Source of the DNA: an uncultured Eubacteriales bacterium
Lineage (GTDB): Bacteria > Bacillota > Clostridia > Oscillospirales > Acutalibacteraceae
Direction of reading: 5' to 3'
NCBI GenBank assembly: GCA_934636435.1
Contig: CAKUAQ010000054.1
Location: 1-10,244, forward strand
DNA length: 10,244 nucleotides
In this document: one piece after another, positions 1 to 6,878 of the stretch
How positions within the stretch are numbered: the first letter of the stretch is position 1
Layout: the number at the start of each line of letters is the position of its first letter
Program-made: the position numbers and the translations under genes
Notes under the pieces: model-generated
Told to the model about the DNA's origin: nothing
Databases searched by the model: none
The model's input: only the letters and a program-made list of their open reading frames with translations

Positions 1-1051
1 GCCGCAGAGTCATCCGGTTCTGGGTAAGGGTGCCGGTCTTATCCGAGCAGATGACCGACGCGCAGCCCAGGGTTTCCACCGCCGGCAGACGGCGGATGAT
101 GGCGTGCTTTTCCACCATCCGCTGCACCCCCAACGCCAGCACGATGGTGACGATGGCGGGCAGCCCCTCCGGGATCGCCGCCACCGCCAGCGAGACGGCG
201 GTCATGAACATGGACAGGAGCGGCAGCTTAAAGCAAAGACCCACCAGAAAAATGACTCCGCACACCGCCAGAGCGCCCAGCCCCAGATATTTGCTCAGCT
301 GCGCCATATTCCGCTGCAGCGGGGTGGCGTCCTCGTCCTCCCCTTTCAGCAGCGTGGCCACGTGCCCCATCTCCGACTGCATTCCGGTGGCCACCACCAG
401 CCCCAGCGCCTTGCCATCGGTGACAGCGCAGCCGGCATACAGCATATTGGTGCGATCCGCCAGCACCGTGATATCGTCATACACCGGGCTGGCAGCCTTT
501 TCCGCCGGGACGCTCTCGCCGGTGAGAGCGGATTCGTTGCAGCGCAGGGAATGCGCCTCCAGCAGCCGGCAATCCGCCGGCACCAGATCGCCCGCCTCCA
601 GCTCCACCACATCCCCCGGCACCAGCGTGTCGGCAGGGACGGTGGTAACCGTCCCGTCCCGGCGCACCCGGGCATTGGGTGCCGACAGATCCCGCAGCGC
701 CGCCAACGCCGCCTCGGCGCGGCTCTCCTGCACCGCCCCCAGCACGGCGTTGAGCAATACGATGGCCACGATCACCACCGGGTCGATCCAGTCGGCGGGC
801 TTGCCGTTGATATAGTGGTCATACAGGCACACCGCCAGCGAAACGGCGGCGGCAATCATCAGAATGATCACCATGCCGTCCTTCAGCTGCCCCAGGAACC
901 GACGGAACAGGCTGACCGGCGCGCCCTCCTCCAGTCGGTTTTTACCGTATTCCTTCAGCCGCCGGGACGCTTCCTCGGTGGTGAGTCCCGCTTGCCGGTC
1001 GCTGTGCAGCTCCGCCAGCGCTTCTTCTGCCGTGTGGCTATGCCATATCAT
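1..1051 (-). CDS. SERCA-type cation (Ca2+) P-type ATPase, N-terminal 350 residues (runs off left edge)
   Basis: This gene encodes an ATP-driven cation pump of the inner membrane; the PIIA (Ca2+) class is the best fit. The visible protein has a soluble N-terminal region (about 1-55), two membrane helices (about 59-77 and 88-107), the actuator domain with the dephosphorylation motif TGES at 177-180, and two more helices (about 253-275 and 280-305). The fourth helix carries PEGLP at 294-298, whose Glu matches the Ca2+-binding Glu309 of SERCA. The phosphorylation motif DKTGT begins at Asp337, just before the window edge. The nucleotide-binding domain and helices 5-10 lie outside. The ATG at 1051 has GGAGG eight bases upstream, and a promoter lies at 1095-1123. 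PIIA against PMCA-like cannot be settled without the C-terminal helices. A metal-type P1B pump is excluded because there is PEGLP rather than CPC. Confidence 0.93.
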   Translation of the reverse strand, partial: MIWHSHTAEEALAELHSDRQAGLTTEEASRRLKEYGKNRLEEGAPVSLFRRFLGQLKDGMVIILMIAAAVSLAVCLYDHYINGKPADWIDPVVIVAIVLLNAVLGAVQESRAEAALAALRDLSAPNARVRRDGTVTTVPADTLVPGDVVELEAGDLVPADCRLLEAHSLRCNESALTGESVPAEKAASPVYDDITVLADRTNMLYAGCAVTDGKALGLVVATGMQSEMGHVATLLKGEDEDATPLQRNMAQLSKYLGLGALAVCGVIFLVGLCFKLPLLSMFMTAVSLAVAAIPEGLPAIVTIVLALGVQRMVEKHAIIRRLPAVETLGCASVICSDKTGTLTQNRMTLR

Positions 1052-1094
1052 GGGCGAACCCTCCGTTTTTCTGCTATATATACGTTTACACTGT

Positions 1095-1123
1095 ATCATA
1101 GCATATTTTTCCGCAAAAGCCAA
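1095..1123 (-). promoter_or_regulatory. Sigma-A-type promoter of the P-type ATPase gene
   Basis: On the minus strand TTGGCT (-35, 1118-1123) is separated by exactly 17 bases from TATGAT (-10, 1095-1100). The predicted transcript start is about 35-40 bases before the ATG. The -35 box lies only 9 bp from the T-tract of the preceding mazF terminator, so the two units are tightly packed but separately controlled. This is a match to consensus only. Confidence 0.65.
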
Positions 1124-1132
1124 CACCGGCGC

Positions 1133-1176
1133 AAAAAAAATTCCGGGATTTTCGCCAAGCTCTGCGAAAATCCCGG
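1133..1176 (-). terminator. Rho-independent terminator of mazF
   Basis: A perfect 13-bp stem (1143-1155 with 1164-1176), with an 8-base loop, is followed on the minus strand by AA and eight T residues. It begins 5 bases after the mazF stop codon. It is the strongest terminator in the window. Confidence 0.95.
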
Positions 1177-1181
1177 AGCGG

Positions 1182-1559
1182 TCAGTTCACCTGCGTTTCC
1201 CGCAGCTCGGCGCCGGCGTTCAGCCCGAAGCTCACCTGCAGAGCGCGGTCTACCCGATTCATGGACACCTCATCCAGCCGACCCATATGCTCCTTGAGCC
1301 GCCGCTTGTCCAGGGTACGGATCTGCTCCAGCAGCACGATGGAATCCCGGGCCAGCCCGCTGCCGGCGGCCTGGAGCCGGATGTGGGTGGGCAGGGGCGT
1401 TTTGCCCTGCTGGCTGGTGATGGCGGCGGCGATCACGGTGGGGCTGAACCGGTTGCCCACGTCGTTCTGAACGATCAGCACCGGCCGAATGCCACCCTGC
1501 TCCGAGCCGACCACCGGACTGAGGTCGGCATAGTAAATGTCTCCCCGATGTACTGTCAT
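1182..1559 (-). CDS. mazF: MazF/NdoA-type mRNA interferase (endoribonuclease toxin), no MazE alongside
   Basis: This is a 125-residue protein of the PemK/MazF family, which cleaves single-stranded mRNA at short sequence motifs. It is close to Bacillus subtilis NdoA/MazF, which cuts at UACAU. The conserved core is intact: HRGDIYYADLSPVVGSEQGG, then Arg25 (GGIRPVL) and Thr48 (AAITSQ), which match the catalytic Arg25 and Thr48 of the Bacillus enzyme. RDSIVLLEQIRTLDK at 71-85 is also typical. The ATG at 1559 is preceded by AAAGGAG with an 11-base gap. The gene is alone: a terminator lies 108 bp upstream and another lies just after the stop. No ribbon-helix-helix MazE gene is visible upstream. Possible fates are control by an antitoxin encoded elsewhere, or a housekeeping RNase role. 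The family call is secure; the cleavage motif is inferred. Confidence 0.95.
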   Translation of the reverse strand: MTVHRGDIYYADLSPVVGSEQGGIRPVLIVQNDVGNRFSPTVIAAAITSQQGKTPLPTHIRLQAAGSGLARDSIVLLEQIRTLDKRRLKEHMGRLDEVSMNRVDRALQVSFGLNAGAELRETQVN

Positions 1560-1667
1560 GTGCTCCCACGCTCCTTTACACCGGAAGTATGGGCAGAAAC
1601 CGTGCGTTTATTCTCCCCGATGGAAAAAACAGCCTGTCCGCCTCATTTTCAGTATATGCACCCGGGT

Positions 1668-1707
1668 AAAAAAGTGCGCCGCCGGATCTCAGCATCATCC
1701 GGCGGCG
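1668..1707 (-). terminator. Rho-independent terminator downstream of the lipoprotein gene
   Basis: A perfect 11-bp GC-rich stem (1677-1687 with 1697-1707), with a 9-base loop, is followed on the minus strand by CAC and six T residues (1668-1673). It lies about 160 bases after the lipoprotein stop, so that transcript has a long 3' untranslated tail. It insulates mazF from the upstream operon. Confidence 0.88.
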
Positions 1708-1867
1708 TGGGGTATTCGGTCTTGCCGCACCCGGCGGCAGGCAGCTTCGCAGACAAAAAATCGTATATCCGCGGCCGCTTTCGGCCCGGGAACGGCCGTC
1801 CGGCGCAAATTCCGGAGGGCAGCGCCGCCGACTTTCAGAGACGGCACCGATGCGGCAGCGCCCTCGT
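1708..1867 (-). other. Untranslated 3' region of the lipoprotein transcript; no convincing gene
   Basis: These 160 bases lie between the lipoprotein stop and the terminator and should be part of the same RNA. Frames crossing the stretch give Arg/Pro/Ala-rich peptides with no recognisable domain and no good ribosome binding site. I see CGGCCG arms at about 1773-1800 that could pair as a GC-rich hairpin, with six T residues about 11 bases further on along the minus strand. A 9-base direct repeat (GGCAGCGCC) occurs near 1819 and 1854. In related Clostridia, alr and mazE commonly occupy the gap between the lipoprotein and mazF; nothing here is recognisable as a remnant. The remaining bases 1560-1667 hold the mazF leader. 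A weak TATACT (1651-1656, minus) is the only -10 candidate there, and its -35 is poor. Confidence 0.5.
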
Positions 1868-2374
1868 CTATGCGGCAATCTGGCTGGTGAATTTCGCCTG
1901 CAATCCATCCTCCGGCACCGACAGCTGATCCGGCATGCCGGTGGCCGCATCGAACACCAGCGTATACGCCCGGTCGCCGATCTGCCCTGTGACCGCGTAT
2001 CCCTCGTCCGTCCACTGTCCGCCGGAGGGAGTAGCGGCCAGCACGCTTGCCAGCAGCCGTATGAGGGCGCTCTGGGGCACCTTTTCCGGGTCCAGTCGAA
2101 GGCTCATGCCCGCCAGCTCCATGGTGATCCCAGCGCCGTCATATCCCAGTGTGACCCCGCTGAGGGACGCTGGCTGCTCGAATTGCAGCCGCAATGTCTC
2201 CTTATCAGGGCAGGTCAGCGTCCCCGCCACCGTCATATCGCCATAAGTGGCCTCCATCCGGCAGGAAAATCCGTCGGTCACCGGCTGCACCGGTTTTGAG
2301 CTGCCGCTGCCGCAGCCGCCGAGCAGCATAGCGCACATACATCCGATCATGAGCAACACGCCGATCCGTTTCAT
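1868..2374 (-). CDS. Small LolA-like/GerS-like lipoprotein (family inferred)
   Basis: This 168-residue exported lipoprotein has a basic start (MKR), a hydrophobic stretch at 4-18 and a lipobox ending LLGGC with the lipidated Cys at 21, then a GSGSS spacer. The mature part carries alternating short strands such as CRMEATYGDMTVAGTLTC and LRLQFEQPASLSGVTLGYDG. Together with the late DRAYTLVFDAATGMPDQL this resembles LolA/LolB-type half-barrel lipoproteins, including clostridial GerS. The ATG follows the nnr stop by 11 bases. Its AGGAG overlaps the nnr TAG, so translation is probably coupled. No catalytic residues are evident; the likely site is the outer face of the membrane. The lipoprotein call is secure. 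The LolA/GerS likeness rests on pattern and on the neighbourhood (nnr before, mazF after) and should be treated as inference. Confidence 0.85.
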   Translation of the reverse strand: MKRIGVLLMIGCMCAMLLGGCGSGSSKPVQPVTDGFSCRMEATYGDMTVAGTLTCPDKETLRLQFEQPASLSGVTLGYDGAGITMELAGMSLRLDPEKVPQSALIRLLASVLAATPSGGQWTDEGYAVTGQIGDRAYTLVFDAATGMPDQLSVPEDGLQAKFTSQIAA

Positions 2375-2385
2375 AATACAGGCTC

Positions 2386-3930
2386 CTATTTCTCAAATTT
2401 CAGAAACAGGCCTCCCAATTCCCCCACCAGATCCGAGGGCAGCATGCTGTGCTGGGACAGACGGGCGGCGGCCGCATCCCCGGCGGCCCCATGGAGCCAT
2501 ACGCCGCAGGACGCCGCCTCAAAAGGCGTCAGTCCCTGCGCCGCCAGACTGCCGATCATCCCCGCCAGCACGTCGCCGCTGCCGCCGGTGGCCATGCCGG
2601 GGTTGCCGGTGGGATTGCGGAGGAGCGGCCCCTCCGGTGCCGCCACCAGCGTGTGATGTCCCTTGAGCGCCAGCGTCACCCCATAGGTATCCGCGAAACG
2701 GCGGGCGATCTCCTCCCGGCGCTGCTGTACCTCTCCGGTGGCAATTCCCAGCAGCCGGGCCATCTCCCCCGGATGGGGGGTCAGAACCGCAGGAGCGGAG
2801 GCTGTATCCTCTAACAGCATATGCGGCGTGATGGCATTTATGCCATCCGCATCCAGCACCAGCGGACACGCGCAGTGCCGCCGCAGTGCTTTCAGCCATT
2901 CCGCCCCGTTTTCCGGATGACCCCATCCGCAGCCGACCACCACGGCGGTCGCTTTTTCCGCCGCCGCCAGCAACCGGGGGAGCGCCTCCGGCGCCAACAC
3001 TCCCGGTTTCTGCTCCGGCAGCAGCAGGAATATCGCCTCCGGCAGCGCGGGAGCCAGTATCGGATAGAGGGATTCCGGAATCGCCAGCTCCACCAGCCCT
3101 GCGCCGCACCGCAGCGCCCCCCGGGCGCACAGCATCGCGGCCCCCGCCATGCCCCGGCTGCCGCACCAGAGCAGCACCCGGCCGAAGGTGCCCTTATGGC
3201 TGTCCGCCGGACGTGGACGGATGCATCGGCGCACATAGTCCTCGGTGATCCATCCCACTCCGGCGGGGTTTTCCGGGTTTTCCGGGTTTTCCGGCTTCAG
3301 AACTGTCTCTGCGATCGCCGCCGGAATTCCGATATCCAGCACCTCCACCCGGCCGCATTCCGGAGCGGCACAGCCCACCTTTTCCGCAGTCATGGTGAGG
3401 GTCACGTCCGCCGCCGGGGTCCCGTCCGCCGCCACGGCGGAATCGGCGGACACGCCGCTGGGCAGGTCGATGGCGTATTTCACCGCCGTGGACAGCGCCA
3501 TCTGCTCGATCAGAGGGCGAATCCCGGCGGGCAGTTCCCCCCGGAATCCGATGCCGTACAGACAGTCCGCCAGCACCGCCGCCTGCCGCACCGCGCTGTG
3601 GCACACATACGGCTCTCCGGCATATTCCAGCACCGCCACCGTCTCCGGCAGCAGTGAGAACGCCCGGCGGGCATCCTCGGTGGCGGGCTGTCCGACCGCC
3701 AGGATCACCGTCACCGGGCGCACCGCCGCCAGCGCCCGGGCGATCACAAACCCGTCGCCGCCGTTATTGCCCTTACCGCAGATCACCACGACCGCTCCTT
3801 CGGGGGTCAGCCGCTGCATCCGGGCGGCAGCCGCCTGCCCGGCCCGCTCCATCAAATCGGCATAGCTATCCCCCGCTTGCACCGCCAACGCCTCAATCCG
3901 CCGCATATCCGCGGCTGTTGCCTGTTTCAC
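2386..3930 (-). CDS. nnr: Bifunctional NAD(P)H-hydrate epimerase / ADP-dependent NAD(P)H-hydrate dehydratase
   Basis: This 514-residue repair enzyme converts R-NADHX to the S form and dehydrates S-NADHX back to NAD(P)H using ADP. The N-terminal YjeF_N epimerase domain (about 1-210) has GKGNNGGDG at 52-60 and DLPSG at 155-159. The C-terminal ribokinase-like dehydratase domain (about 225-510) has KGTFGRVL at 246-253, DADG at 360-363, TPHPGE at 384-389 and ATGGSGDVLAG at 447-457. The likely catalytic Asp is in GSGD. Length and domain order are those of the usual bacterial fusion. The start is GTG at 3930, with GGAGG eight bases upstream. The interdomain linker contains three PEN repeats (213-221) encoded by a 9-bp tandem repeat. 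The gene lies in an operon between a membrane protein of unknown function and the lipoprotein, with no promoter of its own visible. Confidence 0.95.
   Translation of the reverse strand: MKQATAADMRRIEALAVQAGDSYADLMERAGQAAAARMQRLTPEGAVVVICGKGNNGGDGFVIARALAAVRPVTVILAVGQPATEDARRAFSLLPETVAVLEYAGEPYVCHSAVRQAAVLADCLYGIGFRGELPAGIRPLIEQMALSTAVKYAIDLPSGVSADSAVAADGTPAADVTLTMTAEKVGCAAPECGRVEVLDIGIPAAIAETVLKPENPENPENPAGVGWITEDYVRRCIRPRPADSHKGTFGRVLLWCGSRGMAGAAMLCARGALRCGAGLVELAIPESLYPILAPALPEAIFLLLPEQKPGVLAPEALPRLLAAAEKATAVVVGCGWGHPENGAEWLKALRRHCACPLVLDADGINAITPHMLLEDTASAPAVLTPHPGEMARLLGIATGEVQQRREEIARRFADTYGVTLALKGHHTLVAAPEGPLLRNPTGNPGMATGGSGDVLAGMIGSLAAQGLTPFEAASCGVWLHGAAGDAAAARLSQHSMLPSDLVGELGGLFLKFEK
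3266..3292. repeat. In-frame 9-bp tandem repeat (three copies) in the nnr interdomain linker
   Basis: Three exact copies of GGGTTTTCC on the plus strand encode Pro-Glu-Asn three times on the minus strand, in the linker between the two Nnr domains. Because the unit is nine bases, copy-number change would alter linker length without shifting the frame. Confidence 0.95.
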
Positions 3931-3951
3931 CCTGCGTCCCTCCCGATATGA

Positions 3952-3988
3952 ATGAGCGCCGCCGCTGAATACCAGCAGCGGCGCTCAT
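3952..3988 (-). promoter_or_regulatory. Strong intergenic hairpin between the membrane-protein gene and nnr
   Basis: A 16-bp stem (3952-3967 with 3973-3988) has a 5-base loop. The one non-Watson-Crick pair (3963/3977) is C/A on the plus strand but G-U in minus-strand RNA, so the minus transcript folds better. No T-tract follows on the minus strand, so it is not a standard terminator. It ends about 8 bases before the nnr ribosome binding site. It could be a processing or stability element, or a partial terminator that tunes nnr expression. Confidence 0.7.
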
Positions 3989-3999
3989 AGTTTTCAGCG

Positions 4000-4557
4000 T
4001 CACCCGATCCCGTGGGAGCTACGGTTTTTCTCCACCGTGATCCCCTTTTCCCGCAGCGCCCGGTCGGTCTCCAGCCGCACGGTGGTCTGCAAGCCACTGT
4101 AAAGGGCGCTCAGCACCCGGTTATCCGGCTGAAACACCACGGCGGTGTGGCCGTTCTTCTTGCTGTGATAGGTGAAATACCACAGCTCCGGCTCGTTCAT
4201 GGAGGGAGCCGCCATCACCACCCGCTGATAGTCCGCCTCCCGGAACCGTCCGTTTTCAAAGGGCAGCAGCCGCTCCACCTTTTTCCCGGTCACGGACACG
4301 ATGCGCTTGCGCTTACGGCGGCCGATGATGGTGTCAATATCAATGTCCCCATTGGTCACGGAATATTCGAATTCCTTATTCTGCGCGGTGATGAGATAGT
4401 AAGCGCCGAAGCCCGCCGCCGCCACCAGAATCATCACCAGCGGAATGACCAGCATCACCGCGACCAGCACCAGCAGCCCTATCACCGTGGCCACGATGAT
4501 GGCGTATTCACCGGCTGTTTTTTTCTTTTGCACAATTTGTTCGTTAAATGTATCCAT
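4000..4557 (-). CDS. Two-helix membrane protein of unknown function, first gene of the nnr operon
   Basis: I do not recognise this 185-residue protein with certainty. It may belong to one of the clostridial families of unknown function, of the DUF6106 kind. After a short polar start (MDTFNEQIVQKKKTAGEY) there are two adjacent hydrophobic helices at about 18-36 and 37-56. A cytoplasmic domain of about 125 residues follows, with basic RRKRKR (about 80-85) and a strand-rich part including LWYFTYHSKKNGHTAVVFQP. The tail resembles membrane-linked PH-like or YcxB-like folds, but no motif proves this. The start is the ATG at 4557, because AGGAGG sits eight bases upstream. A GTG at 4581 lies almost at the transcript start and has no binding site. 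A consensus promoter lies at 4594-4622. The context links it to Nnr and the lipoprotein. Confidence 0.8.
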   Translation of the reverse strand: MDTFNEQIVQKKKTAGEYAIIVATVIGLLVLVAVMLVIPLVMILVAAAGFGAYYLITAQNKEFEYSVTNGDIDIDTIIGRRKRKRIVSVTGKKVERLLPFENGRFREADYQRVVMAAPSMNEPELWYFTYHSKKNGHTAVVFQPDNRVLSALYSGLQTTVRLETDRALREKGITVEKNRSSHGIG

Positions 4558-4593
4558 AGAGAAATCCTCCTGCTTTTGCACGTTTCTTCTGCT

Positions 4594-4622
4594 ATTATAG
4601 GCGATACGGCCGCTTTTTGCAA
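4594..4622 (-). promoter_or_regulatory. Sigma-A promoter of the membrane protein-nnr-lipoprotein operon
   Basis: On the minus strand TTGCAA (-35, 4617-4622), a 17-base spacer and a perfect TATAAT (-10, 4594-4599). The predicted RNA start is near 4587, about 30 bases before the ATG at 4557. Confidence 0.85.
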
Positions 4623-4660
4623 TCCCCGAAAGGATTTTTCGGAAAAAAGTTTACAAATAG

Positions 4661-4695
4661 AGCGGCTCTCTGTGAAGTTTTCACAAAGAGCCGCT
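4661..4695 (-). terminator. Hairpin after the beta-helix gene, probable (possibly bidirectional) terminator
   Basis: A 16-bp stem (4661-4676 with 4680-4695) has a 3-base loop. The only non-standard pair is C/A on the plus strand and G-U in minus-strand RNA. On the minus strand a six-T tract comes only 12 bases later (4643-4648). On the plus strand TCTGTTTTTG follows at once. It begins 35 bases after the beta-helix gene stop and most likely ends that transcript. Confidence 0.7.
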
Positions 4696-4730
4696 TCTGT
4701 TTTTGCTCGTCGAGCGGGGTACGGGACGGT

Positions 4731-5801
4731 TCATCCCTCCGGCTCCGCCAGACTGCCCACATTATCCGCGATCAGACACTGAGGGTTTTCGCCCCGCACA
4801 TCCAGATTTGCCACCAATGCGCCCCGCTGCATGACATTATCCCTGATCACACACTCCCGGCAGCCCTCAATAATAAAGCTGCGATCGGGGCTGAGCACAC
4901 CGCCGCCGCCGTCGTTGCGTCCCACCCGCATGGTGTTGCCGGTCACCACCGTGCCGGTGCAATGGCGCATCCGCACATGGCAGCTCATATCCGCATCCGC
5001 AAAGGGCTCCCCCTCCGGGTGCGCCCCGCTGCGGCGGAACACATTGCCGGTCACCGTCACCAGGCTTACCCCACCGTCCGCGGCGCCCAGCTCCAACGCC
5101 GGGCCGAAGCTGCGGTCGAAGAAATTGCCGGTGATGTTATAGCTGTCGCCATGGGGCAACACGAATCCGCCCCGGCGGTTCCACTCCACCCGGTTGCCGG
5201 TGCAGGTGACGGAGGATACGATCGGGCCGCCCCGGATGCCGCCCCCGCCGTTGTTCGAAAACCAGTTATCGAGAATGAACGCATCCCAGCCGTCGATATA
5301 CAGTCCGGCGCCGCCGTTGCCGTGCAGCATGGAATGACGCACCGAGAAGCACCAGACGTGGGCGAAATGCAGTCCGTCGCCGGAAAAATTGCCGATGCGG
5401 CAATCGTCGACGGTGGGGGTATCCTCCTCGCTGCCGCCGTTATACTTCTCCCACCACAGCTTAACGCCGTGAACGTTTTTGCCCAGCCGGCAGCCGTCCA
5501 GGCACATCCCCCGGATAACGCAGCCGAACGCGCCGCTGATATCGATCATCGAATCGGTATCGGCGGTATTGAGCCGGAACACCGACGCGCCATCGGAGCG
5601 ATAGCTCCATGCGGCGCACCCCTCCAGCGACACACCCTGTCCGTAGAGACGGAGATGCCCCACCATGTATACGCCCGGCGGCACTGTCACCTTCCCCCGG
5701 CAGCCGGACGCCGCCTCGATGGCCTCCTGCACCGCCGCGGTGCAGTCGGTGCGCCCGTCCCCCACCGCGCCGAAGGCTGTGATGTCAAATATATTGGTCA
5801 T
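4731..5801 (-). CDS. Right-handed parallel beta-helix protein (pectate-lyase-3-like), no signal peptide
   Basis: This 356-residue protein opens with FDITAFGAVGDGRTDCTAAV, the hallmark of the Pectate_lyase_3 superfamily found in polygalacturonases, alginate epimerases and phage tail spikes. KVTVPPGVYMVGHLRL follows as the first beta-helix coils. At least six later coils carry a GN or DN turn: CTGNRVEWN, ITGNFFD, VTGNVFRRSG, VTGNTMRVG, IRDNVMQRG and IADN. It has no signal peptide, membrane helix or dockerin/sortase tail, so it appears cytoplasmic. The substrate is unknown and I cannot name catalytic residues. Start: the ATG at 5801 has GGAGG eight bases upstream; an ATG at 5837 in the same frame has no binding site. 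It follows tsaD by 60 bases with no terminator or promoter between, so it is probably the last gene of the rimI-tsaD unit. This is an odd companion for tRNA-modification genes. Confidence 0.85.
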   Translation of the reverse strand: MTNIFDITAFGAVGDGRTDCTAAVQEAIEAASGCRGKVTVPPGVYMVGHLRLYGQGVSLEGCAAWSYRSDGASVFRLNTADTDSMIDISGAFGCVIRGMCLDGCRLGKNVHGVKLWWEKYNGGSEEDTPTVDDCRIGNFSGDGLHFAHVWCFSVRHSMLHGNGGAGLYIDGWDAFILDNWFSNNGGGGIRGGPIVSSVTCTGNRVEWNRRGGFVLPHGDSYNITGNFFDRSFGPALELGAADGGVSLVTVTGNVFRRSGAHPEGEPFADADMSCHVRMRHCTGTVVTGNTMRVGRNDGGGGVLSPDRSFIIEGCRECVIRDNVMQRGALVANLDVRGENPQCLIADNVGSLAEPEG

Positions 5802-5861
5802 GCGCTCTTCCTCCCGCTCCTCTGGATGTATGGCCACCGGGGCCCGGCCCCGCCGGTTCGC

Positions 5862-6866
5862 TTATTCAATGCTCATGGTCGCCGACGCGTTCAGCTCCAT
5901 TCCGGCAGTATGTCCCGCCAGCAGCTCATAATAGCCCTGTGCCGCCACCATCGCCCCGTTATCCCCGCACAGGGACAGGGGCGGTGCAAACAGCCGATAG
6001 CCCGCCCGGGCGCACGCCGTCTCCATCCCGGCACGCAGCCCGGAATTGGCAGAGACGCCCCCCGCCAGCACGATCGTGTGCGCCCCCGTATCGGCGGCAG
6101 CGCGCAGGGTGTTCTCCACCAGCATCTCCGTCACCCGGTGCTGGAAGCTGGCGCACAGATCAGCTTGATTCACCGTCTCGCCCTTTTGCTGCGCGTTATG
6201 CAGCAGGTTGATCACCGCCGTTTTCAGTCCCGAAAAGCTGAAATCGTAGGGACTGCCCTCCACCCGGGGGCGGGGCAGCGTATAAGTCTGGGGATCCCCC
6301 TCTGCCGCCAGCCGATCCAGCGCTACGCCGCCGGGATAGGGCATCCCCATCGCCCGAGCGGCTTTATCATAGCATTCCCCCGCCGCATCGTCCCGGGTAT
6401 GGCCGATCACCCGAAAACGGGTGTAATCCTCCACCTTCACGATGTGGCTGTGTCCGCCGGACACCACCAGACACAGAAAGGGTGGCTCCAGCTCCGGATG
6501 CGCCAGATAATTGGCGGCGATATGGGAGCGCAGGTGGTGGGTGGGGATCAGCGGCTTGCCTGTGGCCAGCGCCAGCCCCTTGGCAAAGCCCACCCCCACC
6601 AGCAGCGCCCCGATCAGCCCGGGGGCATAGGTGACGGCGATGCCGTCCAGCTGCGCCGGCGTTTTCCCCGCCTGCTCCAGCGCCTGCCGCACCACCCCGC
6701 TGATGGCCTCCGCGTGGCGGCGGCTGGCGATTTCCGGCACCACACCGCCGTAGAGCCGGTGCTCCTCCACCTGAGAGGCCACCACATTGGACAGCACCCG
6801 CCGGCCGTCCTCCACCACAGCCGCAGCCGTCTCATCGCAGGAGGATTCGATCCCCAATATGTACAT
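5862..6866 (-). CDS. tsaD: TsaD, tRNA N6-adenosine threonylcarbamoyltransferase
   Basis: TsaD (Kae1/YgjD/Gcp) transfers the threonylcarbamoyl group from threonylcarbamoyl-AMP to A37 of tRNAs that read ANN codons. It works in the cytoplasm with TsaB and TsaE. At 334 residues it has standard length. ASKHA-fold signatures are complete: GIESSCDETAAAVV at 5-18, YGGVVPEIASRRH at 39-51, TYAPGLIGALLVG at 79-91, the metal-binding His111 and His115 (HLRSH), VSGGHSHI at 135-142, GGVSAN at 269-274 and GDNGAM at 301-306 with the metal ligand Asp302. The ATG at 6866 starts 12 bases after the rimI stop, and its GAGGTG overlaps that stop (TGAGGTG), suggesting coupling. TsaB and TsaE are not in the window. 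Identification is essentially certain. Confidence 0.98.
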   Translation of the reverse strand: MYILGIESSCDETAAAVVEDGRRVLSNVVASQVEEHRLYGGVVPEIASRRHAEAISGVVRQALEQAGKTPAQLDGIAVTYAPGLIGALLVGVGFAKGLALATGKPLIPTHHLRSHIAANYLAHPELEPPFLCLVVSGGHSHIVKVEDYTRFRVIGHTRDDAAGECYDKAARAMGMPYPGGVALDRLAAEGDPQTYTLPRPRVEGSPYDFSFSGLKTAVINLLHNAQQKGETVNQADLCASFQHRVTEMLVENTLRAAADTGAHTIVLAGGVSANSGLRAGMETACARAGYRLFAPPLSLCGDNGAMVAAQGYYELLAGHTAGMELNASATMSIE

Positions 6867-6878
6867 AATTTACGCACC

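Noticed and set aside
104..1297. Long plus-strand open frames opposite the P-type ATPase
   Set aside because: They are His/Arg/Gln-rich shadows of a clear conserved minus-strand gene. Their length comes from high GC.
1576..2015. Minus-strand frames in the gap between the lipoprotein and mazF as a possible MazE
   Set aside because: The peptides are Arg/Pro/Cys-rich, partly overlap the lipoprotein in another frame, and show no ribbon-helix-helix or AbrB-like pattern.
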